Assembly (NCBI GenBank): GCA_001689495.1
Contig: LUJS01000004.1
Coordinates: forward strand, 1-64,000
DNA: 64,000 nt
Reading direction: 5' to 3'
Source: Bacteroidales bacterium M8
GTDB lineage: Bacteria; Bacteroidota; Bacteroidia; Bacteroidales; Muribaculaceae
In this document: piece by piece, positions 1 to 6,905 of the stretch
Layout of the letters: each line of letters starts with the position of its first letter
Position numbering within the stretch: the first letter of the stretch is position 1
Program-made: the position numbers and the translations under genes
The notes under the pieces: generated by a model
The model's database searches: none
The model's input: the letters and a program-made list of their open reading frames with translations, nothing else
Told to the model about the DNA's origin: nothing

Positions 1-3
1 CTG

Positions 4-34
4 CAAAGTTACGGACAATTTTCGAAACCTGCAA
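4..34 (-). promoter_or_regulatory. Leftward promoter at window edge
   Basis: On the minus strand TAACTTTG (4-11) is preceded 20 bp upstream by TTG (32-34), the Bacteroidetes sigma-ABfr arrangement. It would drive a gene lying to the left of the window. Confidence 0.55.
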
Positions 35-151
35 GAGTTTTAAGGATTTTAACAGAGTTTTAACATTTGACCGTCGAACTTATCGGCATTATCGTATATT
101 GTTTACTCTTTCGCCATCCTCTCTCGGAGGGCTGCTCCCGAAAAGCGAGTG

Positions 152-183
152 CAAAGGTAGAGAGTTTTCCGCTACCTGCCAAA
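152..183 (-). promoter_or_regulatory. Second leftward promoter
   Basis: Minus strand TACCTTTG (152-159) with TTTG (180-183) 20 bp upstream is a near-ideal Bacteroidetes promoter. No convincing reading frame starts between it and the edge promoter at 4-34, so it is either an upstream promoter of the same off-window gene or the start of an untranslated RNA. Confidence 0.45.
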
Positions 184-295
184 TTTGGGGAGTTGTTTAA
201 CACAAAATTAACATAAATGGAGGGATTGGAAGTATTTGTTTACATCCGTTAACAGGAAAACAGGGGAAGGGGGCGAGGCGGGTGAGTGGGGCTGA

Positions 296-612
296 TGGGG
301 CTAATGGGGCTGATAAATGGCCGGAGTGGCGGCACCTAAAGGCGCCGGGCGATGAACGAAGGGGATGCGATGGGGCACCTGACGGTGCGGGCACAGAACA
401 AAAATGATGGGCGGGCGATGGGGACACGCGGGGCCGGGAGCGCTGCTCCCTGAACTTGAACAGGGGCAGATGAAGACGCCCCGCAAGACGGGACTGGGGC
501 TAATGGGACCGATGGGGCTGATAAATGGCCGGAGGGGCGGCACCTAAAGGCGCCGGGCGATGAACGAAGAGGGCGCGATAGGGCACCTGACGGTGCCGAC
601 ACGGAACAAAAT
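296..612. repeat. Two copies of a palindromic composite repeat
   Basis: Two direct copies about 200 bp apart, each with the same two palindromic modules in the same order and spacing. Module A reads GGCACCTAAAGGCGCC followed by a conserved GATGAACGAA (331-360 and 539-568). Module B starts 43 bp later with GGCACCTGACGGTGC and ends in a CAAAATG-like tail (374-405 and 582-612). Further copies lie at 1433-1600. The rest of 184-710 holds no gene I can support; open frames here are by-products of the GC-rich repeats. Confidence 0.75.
437..466. repeat. Second repeat type, hairpin plus inverted tail
   Basis: GGGAGCGCTGCTCCC forms a short hairpin and is followed by CCTGAAC...GAACAGGGG. A close copy is at 836-868. 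It lies between the two composite repeats, so at least two extragenic palindrome families are intermingled here. Confidence 0.6.
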
Positions 613-710
613 GGGGGCGGGAGCGCCGCGGACGGCGGGCGGGGACGGAGGTGGGCCCGAGGTGAGCGCGCCGCTGGTGCGCGCTACGCCCTCGGGCGTT
701 TTACAATATG

Positions 711-1376
711 TCAATGTGCGCTTGCCGTGCGATTTGTCTTTGGGACGCGCAGCACGGCGTAGCGCATTGGCCGTCGACGAGGACGATAATTGGGAATTGG
801 GAATGGGGAGTCGGGAATTGTTGGCTCCTTGGACGGGAGCGGTGCTCCCTGAACGGGAACAGGGGGTGGTGAGGTGGATTGCTCGGGGACGGCGGGGATG
901 GGCCTGAGGATGAGAAAGGCTTCGGGGAGCGTGCGGGGGAGGCGGTCGGCGTGGATGATCAACAGGCCGTCGGTGCAGGTGGTGGGGAGGAGGGCGGAGA
1001 TGAGTCTGCGAAGGCCCTTGGGGCCTCGGTGCCTGTAGCCGATAACCACCGCGCTGTGGACGGTCTGGCCCCTGACGCTATCTGGACGGCGGAGGGTGCC
1101 GAGCCTTATGTTCTTGTTTTTGATTGCCTCGCCCTTGAGCTTGGGTAGCATGAGGAGGCCCTGACGGGTGCCGACGCGGTAGAGGAGATAGGATTTGAGG
1201 AGCTGGCGGGTGTCTTGGCCGGGCGGGTCTATGACGATGGCGGGACGGTTGTCTCGGTGACATCTGTTGCACTCGAGCGGGGATATGACGGCGCGCTCGG
1301 CGGGGGTTAGTGCCCTGCCGAGCCAGCGCTGGAAGTGGTAGTGCCACGGGGTGGATATGTGCGCGAGCGGTTTCAT
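711..1376 (-). CDS. Hypothetical protein embedded in repeat region
   Basis: I do not recognise this protein (221 aa from the ATG at 1376). The start was chosen because a minus-strand TACCTTTG box ends only a few bases upstream; a longer in-frame extension to 1484 would run through repeat DNA. Residues about 1-150 look protein-like: one CxxC pair (CNRCH) near residue 37 and a basic, hydrophobic middle. The last third is proline- and arginine-rich and is partly encoded by the palindrome at 836-868, so the natural C-terminus may have been lost or extended by repeat insertion. It lacks the HUH/Tyr signature of REP-associated transposases. It could equally be a decayed gene. Confidence 0.35.
   Translation of the reverse strand: MKPLAHISTPWHYHFQRWLGRALTPAERAVISPLECNRCHRDNRPAIVIDPPGQDTRQLLKSYLLYRVGTRQGLLMLPKLKGEAIKNKNIRLGTLRRPDSVRGQTVHSAVVIGYRHRGPKGLRRLISALLPTTCTDGLLIIHADRLPRTLPEAFLILRPIPAVPEQSTSPPPVPVQGAPLPSKEPTIPDSPFPIPNYRPRRRPMRYAVLRVPKTNRTASAH
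836..868. repeat. Second copy of hairpin repeat
   Basis: GGGAGCGGTGCTCCC followed by CCTGAACGGGAACAGGGG, nearly the same as 437-466. This copy lies inside the 3' part of the hypothetical gene at 711-1376. Confidence 0.6.
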
Positions 1377-1381
1377 GGGGG

Positions 1382-1389
1382 CAAAGGTA
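1382..1389 (-). promoter_or_regulatory. Probable -7 box for gene at 1376
   Basis: TACCTTTG on the minus strand, placing transcription start almost at the ATG (near-leaderless). No clear upstream TTG box is seen, so this is a partial match. Confidence 0.4.
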
Positions 1390-1432
1390 AGGGATGATTT
1401 GGGGGTGATGGGTGCGATAATGCCGAGAAGGG

Positions 1433-1600
1433 GGCACCTTACGGTGCCGGCACTGCCCAAAATGATGCGGGAGAGCCGCGGCACCTAAAGGCGCCGGACG
1501 ATGAACGAAAGGGGGCGAGATGGGACACCTGACGGTGTCGGCACTGCCCAAAATGGGGCGGGAGAGCAGCGGCACCTGAAGGCGCCGGGCGATGGATGAA
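1433..1600. repeat. Tandem copies of the ~90-bp palindromic repeat
   Basis: Module B at 1433-1464 and 1523-1558 (90 bp apart) alternates with module A at 1480-1509 and 1571-1600 (91 bp apart). The A-to-B offset is again 43 bp, as in 331-612. The second B copy carries compensatory changes (GGACACC/GGTGTC) that keep the stem. The rest of 1377-1699 contains no gene. Confidence 0.75.
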
Positions 1601-1699
1601 GAGAGGCGGCGGGTGGTGGACGGGAGGGGGTGTATTTATATATAATAGGTGTGATGGGGAGGGGCGGTGGGGATTTTTGATTTTTTTGGGGTGATTTTT

Positions 1700-1731
1700 T
1701 TGGGTTATGTGAAAGATTTTCACTACCTTTG
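1700..1731 (+). promoter_or_regulatory. Promoter of rpmE2
   Basis: TTG at 1700-1702 and TACCTTTG at 1724-1731, spacing 21 bp, followed by an untranslated leader of about 80 nt before the ATG at 1816. Confidence 0.6.
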
Positions 1732-1815
1732 CACCGCCATTACGAATCATTGCGCCCTACCAGCGCAAAATTCAAACAATCAGAAACTCTCAATCATCTA
1801 TCACTCAGATAAGAA

Positions 1816-2070
1816 ATGAAAGCAGACATCCATCCCTCAAACTATCGCGAAGTGGTGTTCAAAGACATGTCGAACGATGAGATCTTCATCACTCGCTCTA
1901 CAGTTGCCTCTAAGGAGACCATCGAAGTAGACGGCGTGACTTATCCCCTCGTGAAGCTTGAAATCACTTCGTCCTCGCACCCCTTCTTCACCGGCAAGCA
2001 GAAGCTGGTCGACACCGCAGGTCGCGTGGACAAGTTCATGAGCCGCTACGGCAACCGTCGCAAGAAGTAA
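1816..2070 (+). CDS. rpmE2: 50S ribosomal protein L31, type B
   Basis: 84-aa L31 of the zinc-independent type B class: it starts MKADIHPSNY and lacks the CxxC pairs of zinc-binding L31. It is a peripheral protein of the large ribosomal subunit near the central protuberance. The C-terminus is basic (RRKK), as expected for rRNA contact. It is monocistronic: its own promoter lies at 1700-1731 and a strong hairpin terminator at 2108-2152. Type B L31 is induced under zinc limitation in bacteria that carry both forms; whether this organism has the other form cannot be seen here. Confidence 0.96.
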   Translation: MKADIHPSNYREVVFKDMSNDEIFITRSTVASKETIEVDGVTYPLVKLEITSSSHPFFTGKQKLVDTAGRVDKFMSRYGNRRKK

Positions 2071-2107
2071 TCGACCGCCCGTGCGATTCTGAATCTGAAT
2101 CAAGAAT

Positions 2108-2152
2108 AACAACAGGGATGATTCTCAAGGAGAGTCGTCCCTGTTGTTGTTT
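2108..2152. terminator. Bidirectional terminator
   Basis: AACAACAGGGA...TCCCTGTTGTT arms around an inner GATTCTC/GAGAGTC stem, with T-rich flanks both ways. It lies between convergent rpmE2 and the glutaminase-like gene. Confidence 0.85.
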
Positions 2153-2171
2153 ATATATTAAGGTATAAGAT

Positions 2172-3134
2172 TTAGCGCACCATTATCCTCGTGCCGGTGA
2201 AGACGCTGATGCCGAACTGCTGCAGGATCTCGCGCAGGGCGAGTGCGGCGCGCATGGGCACCTTGCCTTCGGCGAGGTCGGGGGAGAATGCGGCGAGAGA
2301 GCCGAAGCCGGGTATGACGGTGAGGAAGCCGCCGCCGTAGCTGGTGATGGCGGGTACGCCGGTGGAGAGGGTCCATATCTTCTTGACGGGCTTGGGGCCG
2401 CAGGTGGCTATCATGGCCGTGAGCGGCGCGGCGAGCGAGGGGTCGAAGACTTGCTGCTTGGTGAAGGGGTTGTATCCTCCGGCGGCTATGACGGCACCCA
2501 TTTCGGCTATCTGGCCCGTAGTGACCAGCATGGAGTCGAGCTTGTCGTATAGCTGCATGGCTACCTGTGTCCGGTCGTAGAGCTCGTAGCCGGCGTTGGC
2601 GATGACGTTGACGACGTCCTTGTCGCGCGAGTGGCGCACGGTGGCCTCGTAGAGTTCGTCGTCGAGGAGGGGCGACTGTCCCATCAACCCTATCATGACG
2701 TCGGAGATGATCTGCATCTTGCCGTCGGCGTCGCCGCGGGGCTCGACGAGGCTGAGCATGCGGAGGCTCTTGGCGTGCACGCCCTTGGGGCTGACGGCGC
2801 GGGGCTTGTCGTCGCCGGCCGAGTTGTTCTTGCAGGGGCAGTCCTCGAACCTCATCCTGTCGACCAGTTCGTCGACGCCCATCTGAGTGAGCAGTTGCAG
2901 ATAGACGGGTACCCTCAGCAGCGATCCCATGGCGAATCCGGCCTGAGTGTCGCCGATGTCATAGCTGCCGCCGTCGGCCAGACGCAGAGAGATGCCAAAG
3001 CAACCGTGATTCATGGATGCCACACGCGGCGAGGGTGCAAGGGGTGTGCCGCACGAGAACGTCCTGTACTTTTCGTAAGCCTGAGCAATGGCCGCCTCGA
3101 GCGACGACCGTTCAATTATCTTTTCCATCTTCAC
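2172..3134 (-). CDS. Glutaminase-like protein, catalytic motifs altered
   Basis: 320 aa with the overall plan of serine-dependent glutaminase (GlsA/YbaS, beta-lactamase-like fold): YDIGDTQAGF near 58-67, LYDKLDS at 195-201, MIATCG at 241-246, PAITSYGGG at 261-269 and the ending AFSPDLAEGK. The family hydrolyses glutamine to glutamate and ammonia. Several expected catalytic residues differ: the SxxK motif appears as SLLR (71-74), the NPxINAGA block is not recognisable (SPKGVHAK, 115-122), and the KSG serine aligns with threonine (ITSYGGG). The aligned tyrosine (Y196) is kept. It may be a pseudo-enzyme or a divergent amidohydrolase. ATG at 3128 is an alternative start. It is monocistronic, converging on rpmE2. 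Confidence 0.75.
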   Translation of the reverse strand: MKMEKIIERSSLEAAIAQAYEKYRTFSCGTPLAPSPRVASMNHGCFGISLRLADGGSYDIGDTQAGFAMGSLLRVPVYLQLLTQMGVDELVDRMRFEDCPCKNNSAGDDKPRAVSPKGVHAKSLRMLSLVEPRGDADGKMQIISDVMIGLMGQSPLLDDELYEATVRHSRDKDVVNVIANAGYELYDRTQVAMQLYDKLDSMLVTTGQIAEMGAVIAAGGYNPFTKQQVFDPSLAAPLTAMIATCGPKPVKKIWTLSTGVPAITSYGGGFLTVIPGFGSLAAFSPDLAEGKVPMRAALALREILQQFGISVFTGTRIMVR

Positions 3135-3301
3135 TTCATATTAAGGTTTTGGACAAAAACATACTGTCTTAACCCTGCTGCGGGGAGTAATGTTGACAAA
3201 CAGTGTCCTATATTTCAACTTTTTAACCACTTCGGATGTTATTTTAGCATAAATCAGCACTTATTGCCCGATACCGGCATCATCCGTAACCACGCATCAT
3301 T

Positions 3302-3745
3302 ATGAAACGTCACTTCAATCTAATCCTCTTGGCAATACTGACAGGGCTTCTGGCCCTTGGGGCATGTTCGAACGACGCTTGGGACGAACTCCCCTCGCCC
3401 ATCACCAACTTCATCTCGCACTATTTTCCCGGCAGCGGGGTGAAGAGCTACAGCGAGCACGACGGGGTGTATAACGTGCAGGTGAACAACGGCGCGTCGA
3501 TGACGTTTGACAGCGAGTATCAGTGGACCGAGATCGACGGCAACGGCTCGAAGCTGCCCGAGGTGATGATGTATGACCAGCTGCCCCCTGCCCTATTCTC
3601 ATACCTACAGGGCACCGAGCAGCAGGACGGGGTCTACGGGATGAAGCGCGACAAGAAGTTTTACAAGCTCACGATGCTCGACACGGTCCTGACGTACAAC
3701 ATCCAGACCGGGGCCGTGACTTATCCCGGCCAGAGCTCGGACTGA
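3302..3745 (+). CDS. PepSY-like domain lipoprotein
   Basis: 147-aa secreted lipoprotein: signal peptide with lipobox LGAC, acylated Cys at residue 22. The mature part has two tandem PepSY-like/BLIP-like repeats, each of the pattern aromatic - Pro - basic - Y.V.V.NG...F: ISHYFPGSGVKSY through NGASMTFDSEY, then LFSYLQGTEQQDGVY through VLTYNIQTG. In Bacteroidetes these small periplasmic or surface lipoproteins are abundant and of unknown function. It stands alone between the divergent glutaminase-like gene and the pectate lyase, which has its own promoter. Confidence 0.8.
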   Translation: MKRHFNLILLAILTGLLALGACSNDAWDELPSPITNFISHYFPGSGVKSYSEHDGVYNVQVNNGASMTFDSEYQWTEIDGNGSKLPEVMMYDQLPPALFSYLQGTEQQDGVYGMKRDKKFYKLTMLDTVLTYNIQTGAVTYPGQSSD

Positions 3746-3821
3746 CCCATACGGCAGACACGCTCCAAACCTTTACGGCTCAATTATTTGCAATAATTCC
3801 TGCAAATAATCGGGCCATTAT

Positions 3822-3852
3822 TTTGTCAAGACGAAATAAAAGCATACCTTTG
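3822..3852 (+). promoter_or_regulatory. Promoter of pectate lyase gene
   Basis: TTTG (3822-3825) and TACCTTTG (3845-3852) with 19-bp spacing, a textbook Bacteroidetes promoter; about 50 nt of leader follows. Confidence 0.7.
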
Positions 3853-3908
3853 CAAAGTATATACCATGTAAATACTTATCCTACTTTTTACAACATCTCC
3901 CTATCTAC

Positions 3909-5741
3909 ATGAAACAGACAGCAATAGCAACTCTATTCCTTCTGCTGGGTCTTCTGTTCGCCCCTGCCGCCAGCGCAGACCGCGAGGCATTTCCGGGCGC
4001 CGAAGGCTATGGCCGCATCACCACGGGCGGCCGTGGCGGTGAAGTGTACCATGTCACCACCCTCGAAGACAACAACAGCCCCGGCTCGTTCCGTTATGCC
4101 TGCACCCGCAAGGGCAAGCGCACCATCGTGTTCGACGTCTCGGGCACGATCTACCTGACATCCGAGCTCAAGCTGCAGAACGGCGACGTGACCATCGCCG
4201 GCCAGACAGCCCCCGGCGACGGCATCTGCATCGCCGACTACCCCTTCACCATCGCAGCGTCAAACGTCATCATCCGCTTCGTGCGATTCCGCCTCGGCAA
4301 CCGTCAGGTGGCAAACCACGAGGGTGACGGCCTCGGCGGCATGGACCGCGAGAGGATCATCGTGGATCACTGCTCGGTATCGTGGAGCATCGACGAGTGC
4401 CTCTCGGTCTACGGCTCGACCGACATCACCGTGCAGTGGTGCATCGCCTCGCACTCGCTGCAGAACTCGGGCCACTCGAAGGGCTCACACGGATATGGCG
4501 GCAACTGGGGCGGACGCCGCGCCAGCTATCACCACAACCTCGTGGCCAACCACACATCGCGCACGCCCCGCCTCGGCCCGCGTCCCGGCACGCAGGAAGA
4601 GGAGCAGATGGACTTCCGCAACAACGTCATTTACAACTATGGCTCTAACGGTTGCTATGGCGGCGAGGGCATGAACGTCAACATGGTCAACAACTACTAC
4701 AAGCCCGGCAAGACGAGCAACAACAAGAAGAGCCGCATCACCGGTCTGGGCATACGCACGCTCAACTATTGCTTCGACAAGGCCAAGACCGTCAAGAACT
4801 ATAACGACGCTCTGGGCACCAAATATAACACCGCCACGGTGCGCCGCATCAACGGTGCCGCCGACGACGGATACAACCAGCTGACCATCGGCGGCAAGAT
4901 GTATACCATCGACATGGCCACGAGCACCATCGACCACGAAGGCACGAAGATCGAGGTGGTGTGGAACGGATGGTATCCCATGCTGCACAAATGGGGTACG
5001 CTCTACGTGGACGGCAACTTCAACCCCCTGCATCCGGGCGTGAGCGCCGACAACTGGACCACCGGCATCTACTCGCAGATCGACGCCGGGTCCAACGACA
5101 ACATGTGGAACGACCAGATAAAGCAGGACATCAAGCTGGATACCCCGATTGAATACCTCTATACCACCACGCACACCGCCGAGGACGCCTTTGACCGCGT
5201 GCTGGCATACGCAGGCACGTCGCACAAGCGCGACGCCTATGACGTGATCGTGACCAACGACGCCCGCGAAGGCGCCGCCTCGTTCACAGCGACAGGCATC
5301 ATCGACAGTCAGGATCAGGTCAAGTATCAGGACGGCACCACCGGATGGCCCGTGCTGAACAGCGCCGAGGCACCCGCCGACACCGACCGCGACGGCATGC
5401 CCGACGCATGGGAGAGCGCCAACGGCCTCAACCCCAACGACGCCAAGGACGGCAAGGCACTCGCCGCCAACGGATTCACCAACCTCGAGAACTACATGAA
5501 CTCGCTTGTCGAGCACATCATCACGGCCCAGAACGAGGGCGGCAAGATGCTGTCGGGCAACCTTGAGTCGGACGATCCCGCCGTCGAGCTCCCCGAGTCG
5601 GGCATCGACGACATCGTGATACCCGACGAGGCACCCGTCAACACCGACACCCGCATCTTCAACATCATGGGCGTCGAGGTCAAGGCACCTCTTGCACCCG
5701 GCATCTACATTCAGGGCGGACGCAAGTTCCTCGTGAGATAA
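3909..5741 (+). CDS. Secreted pectate lyase (PL1-like beta-helix)
   Basis: 610 aa. Signal peptide (cleavage after ASA, near residue 23), then a right-handed parallel beta-helix of the pectate lyase superfamily: the N-terminal FPGAEGYGRITTGGRGG motif, TIVFDVSGTI, IIVDHCSVSWSIDE and HTSRTPRLGPRPG, whose arginine matches the expected catalytic base. Substrate is inferred to be polygalacturonate-type pectin cleaved by beta-elimination. Near residues 488-500 a DTDRDGMPDAWE calcium-binding (thrombospondin type 3-like) motif is followed by a tail ending GIYIQGGRKFLVR, which resembles a type IX secretion sorting domain and suggests cell-surface or extracellular location. No SusC/SusD pair is adjacent, so it is not in a visible polysaccharide utilisation locus. 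Confidence 0.88.
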   Translation: MKQTAIATLFLLLGLLFAPAASADREAFPGAEGYGRITTGGRGGEVYHVTTLEDNNSPGSFRYACTRKGKRTIVFDVSGTIYLTSELKLQNGDVTIAGQTAPGDGICIADYPFTIAASNVIIRFVRFRLGNRQVANHEGDGLGGMDRERIIVDHCSVSWSIDECLSVYGSTDITVQWCIASHSLQNSGHSKGSHGYGGNWGGRRASYHHNLVANHTSRTPRLGPRPGTQEEEQMDFRNNVIYNYGSNGCYGGEGMNVNMVNNYYKPGKTSNNKKSRITGLGIRTLNYCFDKAKTVKNYNDALGTKYNTATVRRINGAADDGYNQLTIGGKMYTIDMATSTIDHEGTKIEVVWNGWYPMLHKWGTLYVDGNFNPLHPGVSADNWTTGIYSQIDAGSNDNMWNDQIKQDIKLDTPIEYLYTTTHTAEDAFDRVLAYAGTSHKRDAYDVIVTNDAREGAASFTATGIIDSQDQVKYQDGTTGWPVLNSAEAPADTDRDGMPDAWESANGLNPNDAKDGKALAANGFTNLENYMNSLVEHIITAQNEGGKMLSGNLESDDPAVELPESGIDDIVIPDEAPVNTDTRIFNIMGVEVKAPLAPGIYIQGGRKFLVR

Positions 5742-5769
5742 TCACCCCCCGACAACGCACAACACCAAA

Positions 5770-5803
5770 GGCCGCCGGTTCCGTCGTCACGGAGCCGGCG
5801 GCC
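5770..5803 (+). terminator. Terminator of pectate lyase gene
   Basis: GGCCGCCGGTTCCGT / ACGGAGCCGGCGGCC, 15-bp arms around CGTC, followed by a T-containing stretch. Confidence 0.8.
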
Positions 5804-5867
5804 TAACATTTTGGACTGAACACCGCGCATGGGACAAGCGTTCTTATATTGAACAAAACAGACAACA

Positions 5868-6824
5868 ATGATTTCCCCACGCTTCACACCGCGACTATAC
5901 GCAGTCATCACCGCCCGGCCGGCAGCGGCATTGCAGTTCCGCCCGCTGACCCTCGACGACATCGCGGTCATCAGACCATATCTCAAGGCCGCCCCGTGGC
6001 GCACCTGCGACTTCACCGTCGGGGGCCTGCTCATGTGGGCCGGATACTTCAGCTACACATACGCCATCGCAGGCGACACACTCTTCATCAAGGGGGTCAC
6101 CGAGGACGACGTCACCCGCCCAGCCTTCTCGCTCCCCGTCGGGGCCATGCCGCTCGGGCGCGCCATCGACATGCTGCGCGACTATTGCCGCCGCAACGAC
6201 GCCATGCCCCTCACCTTTTCGGCCGTACCCGAGGGGAGCCTGCCCATGCTCAGCGAGCTCGGCGCCACCGACATTAAACAGCTCGACGACTGGAGCGACT
6301 ACCTGTATGACGCCTCGGCCCTCGCCACCCTGTCGGGCAAGAAACTCGGCAAGAAACGCAACCACGTCAACCGCTTCATGACCGACAACCCCGACTATCG
6401 CTTCGAGCCCCTCACACCCGCGCTGATACCCGACGTGACACGCTTCTTCGAGGCAACGCACCTGCCCCTGTCCAAGCCCGCCATAGCCGACGTGGAGCGC
6501 GAGCAGGTGCTCAGCGTGTTGCATAATCTCGACAAATACCGCTTTGAGGGGGCCGTGCTCTCGACCCCGGCAGACGGCATCGTGGCCTTCACGCTCGGCG
6601 AGGTCATAGGCGACACCCTCTACGTCCACATCGAAAAGATGGCCCACGACATAGCCGGAGCCGGCGAGACCGTAAACAAACTGTTTGCCTCGATGATGAC
6701 CACCCTCCACCCCGACGTCCGCTACATAAATCGCGAGGAAGATGTCGGCGACCCCGGCCTCAGATATGCCAAGGAGTCATACCACCCCGCCGAAATGCTC
6801 AAGAAATACAACGTGACGATGTAG
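5868..6824 (+). CDS. DUF2156 (GNAT-like, LPG synthase C-terminal) protein
   Basis: 318 aa matching the DUF2156 family, related to the C-terminal aminoacyl-transferase domain of phosphatidylglycerol lysyltransferase and built from two GNAT-like folds. Family features: LTLDDIAVIRPYL near the start, a central SGKKLGKKRNHVNRF basic motif, and the ending YINREEDVGDPGLRYAKESY. No membrane segment is seen, unlike full-length MprF, so it is presumably cytosolic; substrate unknown. Terminators on both sides suggest a single-gene unit. The ATG at 5868 is the first plausible start. Confidence 0.82.
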   Translation: MISPRFTPRLYAVITARPAAALQFRPLTLDDIAVIRPYLKAAPWRTCDFTVGGLLMWAGYFSYTYAIAGDTLFIKGVTEDDVTRPAFSLPVGAMPLGRAIDMLRDYCRRNDAMPLTFSAVPEGSLPMLSELGATDIKQLDDWSDYLYDASALATLSGKKLGKKRNHVNRFMTDNPDYRFEPLTPALIPDVTRFFEATHLPLSKPAIADVEREQVLSVLHNLDKYRFEGAVLSTPADGIVAFTLGEVIGDTLYVHIEKMAHDIAGAGETVNKLFASMMTTLHPDVRYINREEDVGDPGLRYAKESYHPAEMLKKYNVTM

Positions 6825-6840
6825 GACGGCACACAACAGC

Positions 6841-6885
6841 GGCAACCGGAGTCCCGAGCCGGAAATGCTCGGGGCTCCGGTTGCC
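6841..6885. terminator. Bidirectional terminator
   Basis: GGCAACCGGAG...CTCCGGTTGCC with inner CCCGAGC/GCTCGGG, between convergent genes ending at 6824 and 6906. Confidence 0.85.
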
Positions 6886-6905
6886 ATTTATCATACAATA
6901 GGGTG

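Noticed and set aside
560..907. 115-codon plus-strand frame in the repeat region
   Set aside because: Glycine/arginine-rich translation of the palindromic repeats without a start signal.
331..1600. Palindromic repeats considered as insertion sequence ends or a CRISPR
   Set aside because: No transposase frame, no target duplication, and intervals between copies are part of the repeat itself rather than unique spacers.
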